Part shown: piece after piece, positions 34,380-47,065 of the stretch | Numbering within the stretch: the stretch's first letter is position 1 | Layout of the letters: each line of letters begins with the position of its first letter | Assembly: GCA_009617715.1 (NCBI GenBank) | Contig: VTFK01000009.1 | Location: forward strand, 1,612,001-1,676,000 | Reading direction: 5' to 3' | Length of the DNA: 64,000 bases | From: Plectrocnemia conspersa | Lineage: Eukaryota; Arthropoda; Insecta; Trichoptera; Polycentropodidae | Notes under the pieces: generated by a model | The model's input: the letters and a program-made list of their open reading frames with translations, nothing else | What the model was told of the DNA's origin: nothing | Databases searched by the model: none | Program-made: the position numbers and the translations under genes

Positions 34380-35580
34380 TGATTTGAAAATAAAATAAAA
34401 TAATTGGCAGTGCAGCACAAAAATTGGGGATGCTTTTATTTTTAAGAAACTGCTATTTTTGTGAAGGTTAATATCGAATATCTTGTATATAAATGATTTA
34501 TTTATTTTAAAATCAATTTAAAAATAAAATAAAATAATACAGATGTTTTTATAATTATTAAACTGCTATTTTTCTTAAGGTGAATATCGAGTTTAAAGAA
34601 AACTTACTTTAAAAAAAAAATAAATAATTGGCATCATAAAAAAATATGGATGTTTTCAAAATAAACTGCTATTTTACATAAGATTGAATAACGAAAATCT
34701 TGCATATAAATGGCAATTTTATATAAAGAAAACTTGAGGTTTAAAATTAACTTTAAAACTAAAATAGTTAACAATGCAGCAGTAAAAATGTATGTTTTAG
34801 CAATATTATTTAGTCTTATTAATAAAAAAACAGTTTATTAAAAGAAAACTTTTCAAGTTCTACATCAAATTTTAAAATAAAATAAAACAATTGGTAGCGC
34901 AACGAAAAAATTTGAGATATTTTTCTAATGATTTTTTTTTTAAATCAACTTTAAAAATAAAAAAAATACAATAAATTGCAACCATTGTGCAAAAAAATAT
35001 GGATATTTTGATTTTTATAATCTACTTTTTTTTTTAAATTAGTCTTACTAATGAAAAATCATTGTATTTAAAGAAACGATTAAAACTATTAAACTTATGG
35101 ATATTTTTCTGATCAACTGCTATTCTTCCTTAAATAAAATTTTTAATTTATATTAAAATATTTTAAAAATATTTAATATTTAATATATTGAGTATCTTAT
35201 TTAAAAAAAACTTTTCAGATTTAAAATCACATTATAAAATAAAATAAAATAATTGGCAGCGCAGTGCAAAAAATATCAATGTTATTATTTTTAATAAACT
35301 GTTATTTTTCTTATGAAAATAGCTAATGTCTTACTCTTAAATAGCCATTTTATTATAAGACAATTTTTTAGTTTCTATATCAACTATAGAAATAAAATAA
35401 AATAATTTGTAGCGCAGCGAAAAAATATGGATATTTTTCAAATAAGCTGCTATTTTTTTTAATAAAAATATCTAGTTTCTTAGTAATGAATGACTATTTC
35501 ATTCAAAGAGAACTTTTAAAGACTTTATAAATAAAATATTTAAATAAAAAATACTGCATGAAATAATAGAATATTAAAAG
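34380..35580. repeat. Degenerate AT-rich tandem array
   Basis: The landmark AAAATAAAATAATTGGCAGC followed by GCAG and a run of A recurs at about 34398, 34622, 34762, 34885, 34970, 35246 and 35400, with a shortened unit near 34535. Each unit continues with TATGGATATTTTT-like sequence, AAACTGCTATTTTTCTT and AAAGAAAACTTTT. Full spacing is about 120-155 bp, with some units truncated to about 85-90 bp. I count eight or nine units, all diverged. It resembles an old satellite or the relic of a tandemly duplicated element. Confidence 0.75.
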
Positions 35581-36479
35581 ACAAAATTATTGGTGTGCTG
35601 AATGATTATATTAAAAATATGTGTAAATGCACGCGATTTTAATTATTGATTTGGATACTGTATAATCCTGTGTAATTTTGAATGCTTTCGCAGTTTTTAA
35701 TTTCTACAATTATACAATAAAATAATGATAGTTTTGCTTTGTACTGAAATTTAATGAATTCTTCTTTGTTAAAGTAAAGTTAAATTAACAAAAAAAAAAT
35801 TAACATTGACAAAAAATATTAAATTTATAAATCATTAAATTAAAAATTAAATTAATCTTAACAAAAAATTATTAACCTTAGGAAAAAATTAGGATCTACA
35901 AATATTTTTTTAAAGGACCGAAAATAATATAACTTTGATAAAGTGTAAACTATATATAAATTTTAAGAAATAATTAGCCAAATTTTTTATTAAAAATTTC
36001 TTAAAGAAGAAAAAAAATGTTCTTTTACATTAATATGTAGAATAATTAGATAATGCATGCACTTAGTTACATTCAATTTTATTTTATTGTAAAATAAAAT
36101 GTTTTTTTCTGAAAAAATGTTTAGCTATTCCTAATGATATTCTCTTATCAGTTAAAAAATATTTGAATTCCTTTTTTATATAACTGTTGATTACAAGATT
36201 AAAAAAACAGCAAAATACATACATTAAAATTAAGTACAAATTACTGTTTTATACCAATTTTCTAGTTTAAAAGAGGAAATTTAAAAATATAAAATAAGAC
36301 TAATTGTAATAAAAACATAAGATAAATTAAAAAAAATATTAAAACTTGTCTTAGCCTACCATTAAATATAAAGATTTAGATGTAGTTTTTTATTTCTATA
36401 AAGCGATAGTGATATTTTTTTGCCAAAAAGATTAAATAAACTGATTTATATGATGTACTATGTAATCATTTGTTTGGCA
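35581..36479. other. Extremely AT-rich DNA
   Basis: One of the most A/T-dominated stretches of the window, with poly-A tracts and no ORF of interest. It borders the tandem array and could include further unrecognisable units. Confidence 0.55.
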
Positions 36480-37035
36480 ACTGAGCAATTTTTACGCATT
36501 TTTGAACACCTTAGATATTTGTATCTTCACAAAATCGACACTAATGGTTTCCGAGACAGCTGCCTCTCCTCCCATCTGACGACCATGTCTTTAGTTTGAA
36601 ACTCAACGTAAAGACGTCGTTATACGTCTAATGCGTCAGAGGCGCATAGGGCTAATGTGTGCGTGAGGATAAGTTTGGTACGAGGATGAGATGCATGGAG
36701 GCAGACTTTGGCATAATGAGGGTAATCAAGATAATATCGCGGGGGATAAAATGTGCAGCCTTCCAAGGAGCTTCTACTCTGGACCGCATTAGATTACTCT
36801 GAGCAAAATGACAACGCGGCGAGAACAACTAATTGGATGATGTGTATTATGATGGAGGCGATTTGCGAGAGGAACGCTGAAAACTTATTAACACGTCTCT
36901 GTAATACGATACAACTGTCGAGGTATTATCTTGGATGGATTGAGTTGCAAATTGGGACGTGTAATCATTTTGTCGTTAAGTATTTATACGCATATTTTAT
37001 GCTTGGAATTCGAAATTCAAAAGGGGAACAATAAT
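36480..37035. other. Unique GC-richer island
   Basis: A sharply bounded mixed-composition island between AT-rich blocks. A 93-codon plus ORF (36753-37034) runs through it. Its translation has no recognisable domain or signal peptide. It is either a conserved non-coding element or a short unknown exon; I favour the former. Confidence 0.4.
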
Positions 37036-39368
37036 AACGTTTCATATAAAGATGAATAAGACAGGAGTGCTGTATTTGAAATACTTTGACTGTAGAGAGA
37101 AAGCGATTGTTTTTTTTAATTTCTGTGAATCAAACATGCTATTTATTTTATACTAGTTATCAGTGTTCTGCTGTATAGATTTAATTAATATATACTACTA
37201 AATAAAATGATAAAAGATATGTATATTTCTTAAATTCAGCATTAAATATTTTTTAAGTATTTAATAATAAAATACTTGAGCAGTTTTTTGGATATATTGC
37301 AATAAAAAAATAATGTAATTTGAGCTGACAAATCGCACGAATTTATAGAGCAAGACAATTAGTTTATATAGGAATAATTGGGTATGATCCTTGAAAAAAG
37401 AAAAAAAATTGGAAATTAAATGTAAGATTTAATACAATTCACAATCATGCTTCAGGCAATCTCAGGGAATATAAAATTTCAAAGAGCCTATCTACTTGTG
37501 AGTCCATAGGGCGCTTTTGGTTTCAGTAATTACCCTAGAAGATAAAGGACACCCTAAAAACGAATTTAAACAGCGGCGCCGCTTTGTTTAATGTGTTAAT
37601 AATGTATTCAAAGGATTGCGTAACTGTTTTTTTTTCCTCTCCAAAAAAATGAAAATAACCGAATAACAGCTTAAATTAAATATCATCAAAATTTTTATTA
37701 AAATATTAAAACGTAAAATATTATAATAAAAAAACTTGAAAAGATATCGACGAGCGATAAAGAGCGAAACTTGTTATTAGGATATAAATAATGTATATCT
37801 TTGTTTGTCTCTTTTGGGTGTAATAAATTACATTACGTTGCGATAAAGTTGTATATTTATATTATTTAAGTATTTTGTATCATCAAGATTTGTATATGTT
37901 GTTAATAGAGATAAAACCATATTATATGATTTATTTCAATAATTTATCAAACTATTTTTTTCTGTGAAGATACACAGCATGTAATAATATGACATATATT
38001 TTTACCTTATCAATCTATAAGAGAGAATATATCTGGGTACTCACCTGAAACAAATAAAAAAACAATAATTAGTTTAATTTGCATTAAATATATTCATGAA
38101 TAATTAAATTATTATACTAAGTACTACGTATCCTTATCTAAACATTATGCATATTAAACGTATATGGGGTCCATTGTTATGGTTTCAAATAGCTGGAACA
38201 CCATGCACAATGTTTATTCAGTACCATGGTATTAGAAAACGTGGAATTCTATGGAACAAAATGTAAATATCAAACAGCAATATTCTTACTTTGTCGTGAG
38301 TTTACTTCGTGTAACCGGAATTAGTTCCCACAGCAGGATTCAATTATGATAAAAATATACTTTTATAACCCATAAAGAAGCCTCGGTTAAATCTATGGCT
38401 TAAACTGATGAATAAAAAAAGCCAACGTGATACCACGGAAGAGTGCTCATTAAGAGTGCATCACTTTAATTTTACTCGAAGATAATTGGCATCAAGAACG
38501 CCTTTCAATTAAAAATAATCAATTTGAAGCATCTCCAAAGAGCGCATATACACATATAAAGACGCTCATACACGTTCAATAAATAATTACGCTCCAAATA
38601 CGCTCTTTCCCGTCTGTGCAACAACAGTTATGTCTCGTTAACGATTTATTATGGAGATAGGCTCAAGGTTGATGCCAGAATGTGTAAAAATTTGGTCAAA
38701 ACCCATTTAGTATGTGTGTCGATGGAAAAACGAATCATGATAAGGATTAAATAAGAGTAGAAGGTATACTATCATTAAAGTATAGTACATTTTTTACCAA
38801 AAGAAATTACGACGTTAAAGTAAAATACGAGATATCTCAAAAGCTTAAATTTTATTCAAATACTATGACATAAAAAGGTATTGATTCAAGGTTTATTTTT
38901 TTTTATATCATTAGCAGTTTTTAGAATACGAGCATTTAAAAATGTATTTATGTGAATATACATATATATAAAGGACATTCAAAAATAATCATACAAGACT
39001 AAAGCGTTTTTTAATCATTACCAACACTGCCGTTTCAACTAGGGTCCGCGTGACGTATCACAGTATAATAGTATTGTACTTAAAATGGCCGTTTAGTGCA
39101 AAAGTATAAACTGCTGTTTATGGCAATGACGTTATGAACAGTTAAAATAGTGTCACGAATTGACAGTATAAAAATATTTAATATCCGTAAGAAAAAATAT
39201 TGTCACTGATAAAATTAGTGAAAATATTGAAATAAAAAAAACTTTTTTTGAGGCGTTAAACTATGTTGATAATCAATAAGTGTCTAGAATTATTTTTACG
39301 CGGTTATCTAAAGTTTAAAAACTATTGAAAACTCAAAAGAAAAAAAACAGAAAGCATGCAAGAGTTCT
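37036..39368. other. AT-rich DNA with a splice-like junction
   Basis: AT-rich, with slightly richer patches at 37490-37620, 38200-38720 and 39000-39130. The only notable signal is a minus-strand acceptor-donor junction at 38045/38044. No ORF is supported. Confidence 0.5.
38039..38068 (-). promoter_or_regulatory. Candidate recursive splice site (-)
   Basis: On the minus strand a long T-rich tract (38068 down to 38048, containing GTTTTTTTATTTGTTTCAG) is followed directly by GTGAGT (38044-38039). The strong pyrimidine tract, CAG and consensus donor with no exon between them match the ratchet-point layout of recursive splicing in long insect introns. A short exon beginning with GTGAGT is the alternative. 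It needs transcript data. Confidence 0.45.
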
Positions 39369-39840
39369 GCGAGCGGTGGTGGAGTAGCTGGCGCAAGGAT
39401 GATGTCTTCGGGAGGTCCTAAAATGTATTGTAGGTGGCGTAGCAGCGAGAGATGCTAGCGGCCATTACAGTATGTTGTCTGCTGGTTTCTTCGAATGTCC
39501 GCTAGAGTCTGCAAGTGGCTGCTTATGAATACCTTCTCCTCATCGGAGTCCAGGCTTAAGTATCCAGGGCTGCAAAGCTTGCTTGCTGATCATTCCGGCA
39601 ATAGATGTACTCGTTTCTTGAAAAAGCGAAGTAGGTATACGCCTTTAGAAAGTGACATTCGCTTGATGGGCATTGTCCAAGGTCGTATACTGTAACGGGA
39701 ATATTGTGGATCCGGTGATTTATTATATCCGTGACCGTTTCGTAAAAAAAAAATATTCTATCAATGATGGAGAATATTTACAGTAAGAACAAAACTCGTG
39801 TTATTTATGCGATTTTCTGGTCGTAACGAGGGCTTTTGTG
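39369..39840 (+). mobile_element. REP-A dispersed repeat, copy 3
   Basis: It matches the reverse complements of copies 1 and 2: GAGCGGTGGTGGAGTAGCTG at 39371, GGATGATGTC at about 39397, TGTAGGTGGC at about 39430, GACATTCGCTTGATGG at about 39653 and CCGTGACCGTTTC at about 39729. TCGTAACGAGGGCTTTT at about 39821 is shared with copy 1 only. The part corresponding to CTTACTGGCTGC of copies 1 and 2 is missing, so it is truncated at that end. The 66-codon ORF here is not conserved in the other copies. Confidence 0.7.
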
Positions 39841-40159
39841 TGTGATCTATTGTTTTTTTTCTTTGTTAATAGATGATAATTTTAGACTTGATTTTAAAAA
39901 ATATTTAATTGTGTAATTATTATTTGTATAATGCCCATCAGGACGCACTGGGAAAACCTGATTTTTATATCAAAGTTTTATTCATAACCCTGGCAAAATT
40001 ACAACAATAAAAAGTTCAAAACAACCACGTAATAACTATTAATAATATATAAAACAATGGATTAAATTTAATTTTAATATGAAAATATTTCCTGATTGTT
40101 TTGTATATAACTACAATAAATTAGTGTAGCTGGAACGCAACTTAATCTGATAAGAATTT
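39841..40159. other. AT-rich spacer
   Basis: AT-rich sequence between REP-A copy 3 and the LINE remnant. I see nothing in it. Confidence 0.55.
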
Positions 40160-40440
40160 ATTTTCTCCGACAGTCAACAGGTTGTCGAGATTTGTCAAAT
40201 CAGAAGTTGTCCTCGACTGTCACAGGGTTTTATTTTAGGACCTCCTTTATTTCTTATCTATATTAATGACGTAGTAAATAATAAGCTCAACGGACAAATA
40301 TAGTTATATGCAGACGACACTATTATCTTCAATCAAACATACAATCTGATTTGGAAACTCTTGTACTCTGGCCAAGGATTAACATACTGACTATAAATCA
40401 AACTAAAACTTGAGTTAAACTATGAAACTTTACTTTCCAA
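40160..40440 (+). pseudogene. Non-LTR retrotransposon reverse transcriptase remnant
   Basis: The frame through 40220-40340 reads SQGFILGPPLFLIYINDVVN, then LYADDTIIF. These correspond to PQGSxLGPLLFLIYINDL and the catalytic YADDT block of LINE reverse transcriptases (Jockey, CR1/L2-like groups). A stop lies just before LYADDT. Shortly after, LTINQTKT in another frame matches the usual LxxNxxKT motif, so a frameshift has occurred. Sequence out to about 40690 may be the decayed thumb region, with weak matches only. No endonuclease domain or 3' tail is visible. It is dead. Confidence 0.8.
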
Positions 40441-41149
40441 ATATATATCGTAGTTCTAGTAAGATAGAGCAAATCGCATTCTATAGTAACTTTGTTGAGC
40501 TTCTTCAAAGAATTATTTATTTTAGATTATTAGTGTCGATCCATACATTTTAAATTTCGACATTTCCGCTTACTATCTATGGTAATGTGTGCCAATAGGA
40601 AACCACATTTTGATCACGATCTCCTTTCATCCTGTATATAGAAAGATGCGTAGCTGCAAAAATATATTTGGCATACATTTCCATTCAAAAATAAAATATT
40701 TTTCTATATTCGGATAGAACGATGGAATTGGATGTGTGGATTATGATATTTTTTTCAGAACATGTCTGGATAGACAAGGATTAAGGACGAGTTCGACGCT
40801 AGCGCACATCTCACGAACCTATTATCCCGTTTGAGCTTTCGGCAATGTAAAAGCTCACATAACAAGCTCAATAGGGCGCATCAATCAAGCTCAGAGTCAA
40901 AACCGACTACCGGCCAAATCCTTCGTCAATATTTGTCCTTGTTGCTTGGATATACGTGCCCTTTGGTAAATATGTGTACCTCTATATATGTGGTTTGGAG
41001 ACATGATTAATTTTCAGGCAACAGACTAGTAATCCATTTTTTTGAACTAGATTTTGGATATTATTAATCTAGGTATTTTCAGTTGGTAGAAGAATTTGTT
41101 CCATTGTTTATTTTTAGGTATAAAAAAATGCCTTCATGAATCTTAATTA
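40441..41149. other. Probable decayed LINE tail, then unique DNA
   Basis: 40441-40690 may continue the LINE remnant. 40760-40960 is mixed-composition unique sequence without a recognisable ORF. Confidence 0.35.
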
Positions 41150-41620
41150 CAGTTTGGAGAAAAGCCCACCTTTCGCCTATTGTGTTACCTTCGTTCCGCG
41201 TAGTGACAATAACGGTTTTTCAGCTAAATCGCAATCCGAAACCATTATGTAACGTTATCCGTATACGGCAGGTTAAACTCTCCTCCGCGTTATTAAATGT
41301 ATTTAATTTCAATTTTTCATCTCTCGTCTCGCGATTATCCCCCAGGAAGTGTCGTCTCCTTTGTGGGTTTTCTTCATTTGAAAGCAGATATCCCTCCAGG
41401 AAAAATCCTATAATCTTGTGTTTTCTTATCCGCGTAGAGCGCACCACATACACATAACGAGCTCCACCCTCCGTTCCCTACAGGGCCGCATTAATGCTGG
41501 GCAAAACAAATTATTTATCCACCCTCCTTTATTAGAGCGTCGAAAAATGGGTCATCTCTTCGTACGAGTTTTGCATTAAATTGACGACATTGTGTTTTCA
41601 TTCGTGCGATGATGGGGTCA
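41150..41620. other. Unique GC-richer island
   Basis: Overlapping ORFs of 91 (+) and 77 (-) codons span it, the usual sign of a stop-poor, GC-richer stretch and not of two genes. Neither shows a domain. It is a candidate regulatory island. Confidence 0.4.
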
Positions 41621-42194
41621 CGTTTTTAATAATACATTATCATACTTCTGGCGGAGATTAAAAAACACAAATGCAAACATTTAAAAGAGAAGCAATTTTA
41701 ACCGCTGAACATAAAATGTATACTTTTAATTTGCATTCTGCAATTAATTTTTATTTTTCATTGTTGTGAGGGTTAAGTTAGTCACCTTGATGTTATTTTA
41801 TGAGCGGAGTTTTGTGTTTTAGATAATAATTATGAATTATTTAAGTAGATACATTTTGTAATCGTTAAAAATTCTAGTTTATATTAAATAGGTATTTCTA
41901 TTAATAATAAATCAATTAATATAGAAAAGCTAGAAAAAAAAATAATGGCAATTTTTTTTCATTGTGGCAAAAATTACTTTCAAACTTGTTTCGTTTATAA
42001 AATTATTTCACATAAAATGTTGAATTTATTGCATAATGTAACACTATAAGAACAAGCATTAGCATTTGATAAAAAAATACTGATTTTATTAGCAAAAAAT
42101 ATACATTTTCTACTTAAATATTGCCTAAAACTAAGCTTTTTAATGATAGCATATGTTTATAGCTTCTCATAGCTTTCGTCAAAAATATCTGAAT
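41621..42194. other. AT-rich DNA
   Basis: AT-rich sequence with no supported feature. Confidence 0.55.
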
Positions 42195-42271
42195 GGCTTG
42201 TGCAAAAGAAGCATTTTTGAACGCTGACGTCCATGCCACAACGATTAAGAATAGGGGACGCAATCGCAACT
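42195..42271 (+). repeat. Coding-like repeat D, copy 2
   Basis: It reads ACAKEAFLNADVHATTIKNR and pairs with 23224-23300. The shared AK-AFLNAD core is encoded by different synonymous codons in the two copies. The reading continues into AT-rich DNA and is not a full gene. Confidence 0.6.
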
Positions 42272-43979
42272 CTTACATTTATATTATAAATACTTTTATA
42301 TTTAGATTTATTTTAATTTTTCAAAATTATACTATTGTTTTAAATTCAAATAATTTTAGTAGACTAAAATACTATTAATATTTTAGAGTATAATTAATAA
42401 TTATATACATACATAATATTGATAGCATTATTAGGTAAAGTTATATATACAAATTATAAATGTTATGAAAGTAAATAAAATTAGTTTTTTCTTATGAATA
42501 AAAATAATGATAACAAAAACATGAAAAGTTTTTTAGATTGCTGTGACGATAAGCTATTTTTTGCCATAAAAATAAAAACAACTAATATATATTTATGGAC
42601 TAATTTCAAGGAATATTAATTTAAATAACGCATATTAACCATCTAAATTCTAAATGTTAAATGACAAAAGTTTAGTTAGTTAAAAATTTATATTCAACAC
42701 TTTACGGTCCGTTCCCGCGTTTTCGCGTAATAGTGACATTTAACGGTTGCGTTAATGTCAAGCTTGTAAAAATATTATGTGAATGTTTTCAAAATTGAAA
42801 AAAATTATCTAGTGATGGCAATTTATAATTATTTTGGTAGCGGAAGAAAATGTCACCTTCTTTCAAATAATTGATATTTTTTCTTTGGTTGTAAACAATA
42901 ATCGTGAGATAATTGTCAATAACACTTTACAAAAACAATATAAAAAACCTTTTTGGATTATCTAAAAGAAAAGTAGCCCTATATTATCCAAGCGTATTTT
43001 TTATTTTCGGAATAGATTCTTAGAACACCAAAACGAAAATAAAACCACCGGCCGGTTATATTAATAGAAAATCGCAAAAAAAATGTTATGTCATTAAAAT
43101 ACTTTCGATCTTCTGAGAAACTATGCAAATTTTCAAACACCTGGCATGAACAAATTCGGAAAGATTTCTTATCTGTATGTCTTCTTTTATTACTAAAACA
43201 AAAATAAGGCGAGTCCGAGTGTAAAAATTTGTAAACAATTTTTTTTCATTCCCAGACCCCATTAAAACCATTCAATAAATATGCATATTAGGCATGAACA
43301 AATTCTGAGAATTTCGGTCACAGTAGATACGACCGACAAACATGATTCACAATTTTTTTTCGAACGCGTAAAAGCATTTTTTGTTGTGAAGAAGCGTCTC
43401 ATTGTGTCATTTTTCGAAACAAAATAAAAGCGATTTTGGAACATTCATCTAGTGGAAAATCTAGCAAATAATTTATCCTGGGCCAATCACTGACGATGGA
43501 GAATTGGAGATCCATTACTATTTCTATGGAAATCCTATACTCTTACCATCAGGCTTTGCAGGTATTGAGTCGTCTATGAGGAACAGATGTCTACCTGAGA
43601 CGTTATATTTTCATATACTTGACGACATCAGGCTCCTGATACGTATATCTATACATTTTGAATATTATTCATATATATTTTTTTGTAAGAATGAAACCAT
43701 ACAAAAGCTGATATTTAATTTGAGCTCAATTGTCATAGTCAATAGAAAAATAATTAACAATTAATATCATGAGAAACTTCCTATCAAATTCCGATCAAAT
43801 CAATTATGAGGCATTGTTTTATAATAATATATTTGGCATACGTATAGATTTACTTCTACTAAAATATTAATTTCTTAATGTTAAACATCTCTCTTACATG
43901 TATATAATATATTATTTAATCTTGATAAACGAATTAATTAACAGATTTATTGCACCCGAAATATCTTAAATTAATTAAC
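42272..43979. other. AT-rich DNA with short ORFs
   Basis: Mostly AT-rich. A mixed patch at 43450-43660 holds an 86-codon plus ORF (43504-43764) without recognisable features. Confidence 0.5.
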
Positions 43980-44320
43980 TTTCTCACCCCACCTTCTCAG
44001 CTCTTACCTAATTCCGTTTCGCGATACATTCTCGACCTATTTTTTTATTGTCTCCCCAGGAAGCCATTCTGTGAAGAGACGTATGATTAAATGGCGCGAA
44101 ATCCCACGTCGCTAGATAAATAAGAATGAAGACACAACAAACGTGTCTGTGGATACACATTGGCTGACAGTTAGAAATGGGAGATGGGGTTCCGTTTTAA
44201 AATAATTGAAAAATACCCAAGGGATCTACTCTCTGTCTCCTGGGTGCAAGAAAAACTTTTGTGTTGTTTTACGTCTTCGTCAAAGCGAAAATAGCTCTGT
44301 TATGATATGAACAACGGACA
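43980..44320. other. Unique GC-richer island
   Basis: Mixed-composition unique sequence, with no ORF of note on either strand until the small minus ORF at 44280-44480, which is featureless. Confidence 0.4.
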
Positions 44321-46299
44321 TGGGCTTGTCACTGGTGTCATTGTGGCTAATGACATGGGCGTGATCGCACGTTGACGAAATTAGGTTTTTAGGTTTATTG
44401 TGTTGGTTTAAGTAAGTCAGGTTTGATAGTGTAAAAAGTAAAAAAATCGCCATTTTTTTAGAATGAAAATGGGAGGGCATAAGTAATTGATTCAGATGCT
44501 ATAAATCTCGCTTAATTCAATTATTAAAATAATATCACAGTGAACAAGTTTTGCTCGCGTGTCCTAATGAATTTGGGCTACAACAATAAGGATGGGCGAG
44601 GTAGCGAATTAAAAGTTTCAGCAAAAGCATATTAAAATATCACAGATAGACAGTGGTGTTTATAGCGTGGCGCGCGTGTCCAAAATAATTATTTTAACAA
44701 GCGCCGGACGCAAATAATGACGAAAATAACAAATTTGTAGTCATTTGTGTCTCACGTAGTGGACGTGACGTGCGAATCGTTATTTTGTAAATAATGATAA
44801 TTTTACGTACATATTATGCATTTTTTAAATTCGTAACGCTTCGTTTACGTGCGTATCAGTTTACTTGAATAATTGAAATAGCTGTGAATTTCTCATGTGT
44901 CCGTCACGAATAATGAGGCGTTCACAGATCACTTACTTTAAGTCGTTGACTTACCCTAAGTTAGTGTCTGTGATCACCTGCACAATTTGTTATAATTTAG
45001 GAGTCATTCTAGCTATTATTTTGAATAAACGAGAAGAGGAAATAACGTGTCTCGACATAAACACTCAAACAATGGAAGAGAGAACTCGTGACCAAATAAT
45101 TGCTTTAATAATTATGAATATTGCATGGATCACCTAATAGCACATCCATACCGAGACGTTAATCACCCATAAGTGTGGCCGAAAAAAATAATCTTTATTT
45201 GGAAAGGACGCGCGCACGTGCACCCTTTGTTTATTGATCGCCTCAGTAGCCATCCAAACCATTTCTCTTTAAGCGTGAACCTATTTCGGGGGTCCAAGAA
45301 GCGATTCGCTATAGCATTATAAAAGATGTGACACACCATTTTAACGAGTAGCGTGTAAAGATTAAATTTTAATCCAAATTTCGCAAAGCAGCTGAGGAAT
45401 CTAAATATTAATTTATATAAGAACATAATAAAAAAATGTTTTAAAGAATGTTGGCATACTTGACAAAACCGCAAACTCTCATAAGAAAAATATTTTTAAT
45501 AATTTCCTGCTTAGAAAAATTACCACATAAACTAGTTTTATCTGGTCAAAACACAGGTTAAGTTACTTAACACATTAAAATATTTCAGACTAGCTGAGTC
45601 ACGACTTCGCAACGTTTATCGCCTAGTAATGGCTAAAATTTATTTCGGATCATAAATTCGAATTGCTGAAATAATATTTCACTTTTTGCTTAATTACTCA
45701 GCATCTCGATTTCATGTACTGTAGCTATAAAGCTCGGAAAAACTTAACATTTTGGATATATTTCCTATGCATTCTTTAGAACCTAACTAATGCAAAAATT
45801 CCCTGAATACAAGCACACCATTAGTGTTATATACATCACAAGACACTTTGGTAACATGCGCCTGGGGTGACAATCTATAAATTACCACTGGGACACTACA
45901 GAAAAAAATAATTAACTTCTCTCAGCCATTACATTTGTCTTCTAATGTCTCTTGGCATATATAGAGAGAGACGTCGTGTTCATTAGTTAGTCTCGTATGT
46001 TATCGCATCTCCTCAATGTTTACACATACCGACCAATAAAAGTCTCTCAACTATAAACATAACCTTACAGATTAATATGTGGAAATCAGTAATGGCATTT
46101 GGAAGTGAAAAAATTATCACTTTTCGGAATCGTACAAGGACTCGGAGCTGACGACAGTTGTATCGTTTCCCTGAATGCTAAATAAGTAGCTGGCGAGTAA
46201 TGGGATAAATTATGACTAATGCTTTAGGCCTTAGTGTGTGTATAATATGTAAGCGAGTATAACTTGTAACAAATGGTACGTATTATGCGTTAATGGTAC
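44321..46299. other. Unique mixed-composition DNA
   Basis: Patches of higher GC lie at 44630-44780, 44880-45000 and 45130-45330. An imperfect hairpin (about 18-20 bp arms, TCACAGATCACTTACTTTAAG against CTAAGTTAGTGTCTGTGA) lies at 44922-44973. The 103-codon minus ORF at 45163-45474 shows no recognisable domain. Confidence 0.4.
44922..44973. repeat. Imperfect hairpin
   Basis: Arms of about 18-20 bases with a few mismatches and one bulge flank a 13-base loop. The size is within the range of a small hairpin RNA, but nothing else supports transcription. Confidence 0.5.
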
Positions 46300-47065
46300 A
46301 GGTACCTGTGCTCAGGTGCGCTAAATGAATTTGACGGTCAAAACTAACGACACAGGGGGCAAAGCGATTCGCAAAAGTCGTTATTGTACTAAAGTCGCAT
46401 CATTTTCGGGAGGCTAATTAAGTACGACAAGATTGTGCTACTGGAAATTTCGGTCGTAATGAGATTGGTAAATCATGGGAATGGGTTTCTAAAAAGCATT
46501 CGTACAGAAATTTTGCGTTGAAATATTGTCGTTTTAAAAATGTTTTTTTAAATAGGTATAATTAGCGTTTCTCAATAAGTTTACAACATATAAATGTCAC
46601 TAGTCTGGCTATAGCATTTTAGACTATATATCATGTTTTATACAGCTTTAAAATATTTTCTATTAGATATTTCATATTTTAATATTTTTTTTATTCTCTA
46701 TTAGTCCACGCTTTGTGGCAACATTTAAATAAAAAAACGCTTAAGCAACATTCCCACAAACCCTGCGAATTAAATGAACCTTCATTCGCATAAATAGCAA
46801 ACTCGCACACCGTCATAAAATTTCGCAATCGGAACGATTCAATTCTAATTGCTATCGCTCTGCTGTTTGAAGCTGTTTTTTTCCTCTTCAGACCCAACAA
46901 CGAAATTAGGTAAATTGGATACGATTAATCTGAAAATCGTGACAACCGTGTTCGGGGCGGTTTCCTCCCCACACCGACGAGGAAAACCTACGTGTTTTGT
47001 TTACCAAAGGGATGCTCTCCCTTTTAGGAATTTGGATAATGTTTCATTACGCGGGAGAACGTGAT
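46300..47065. other. Unique GC-richer islands
   Basis: Two islands, 46300-46480 and 46690-47065, with overlapping featureless ORFs on both strands. They are candidate regulatory DNA. Confidence 0.4.

Noticed and set aside
34380..35580. CRISPR array
   Set aside because: Units are long, diverged and AT-rich with no constant repeat and variable spacer pattern, and there are no cas genes. It is a degenerate tandem repeat.
45163..45474. 103-codon minus-strand ORF
   Set aside because: Composition is typical of chance ORFs in AT-rich DNA and no motif is recognisable.
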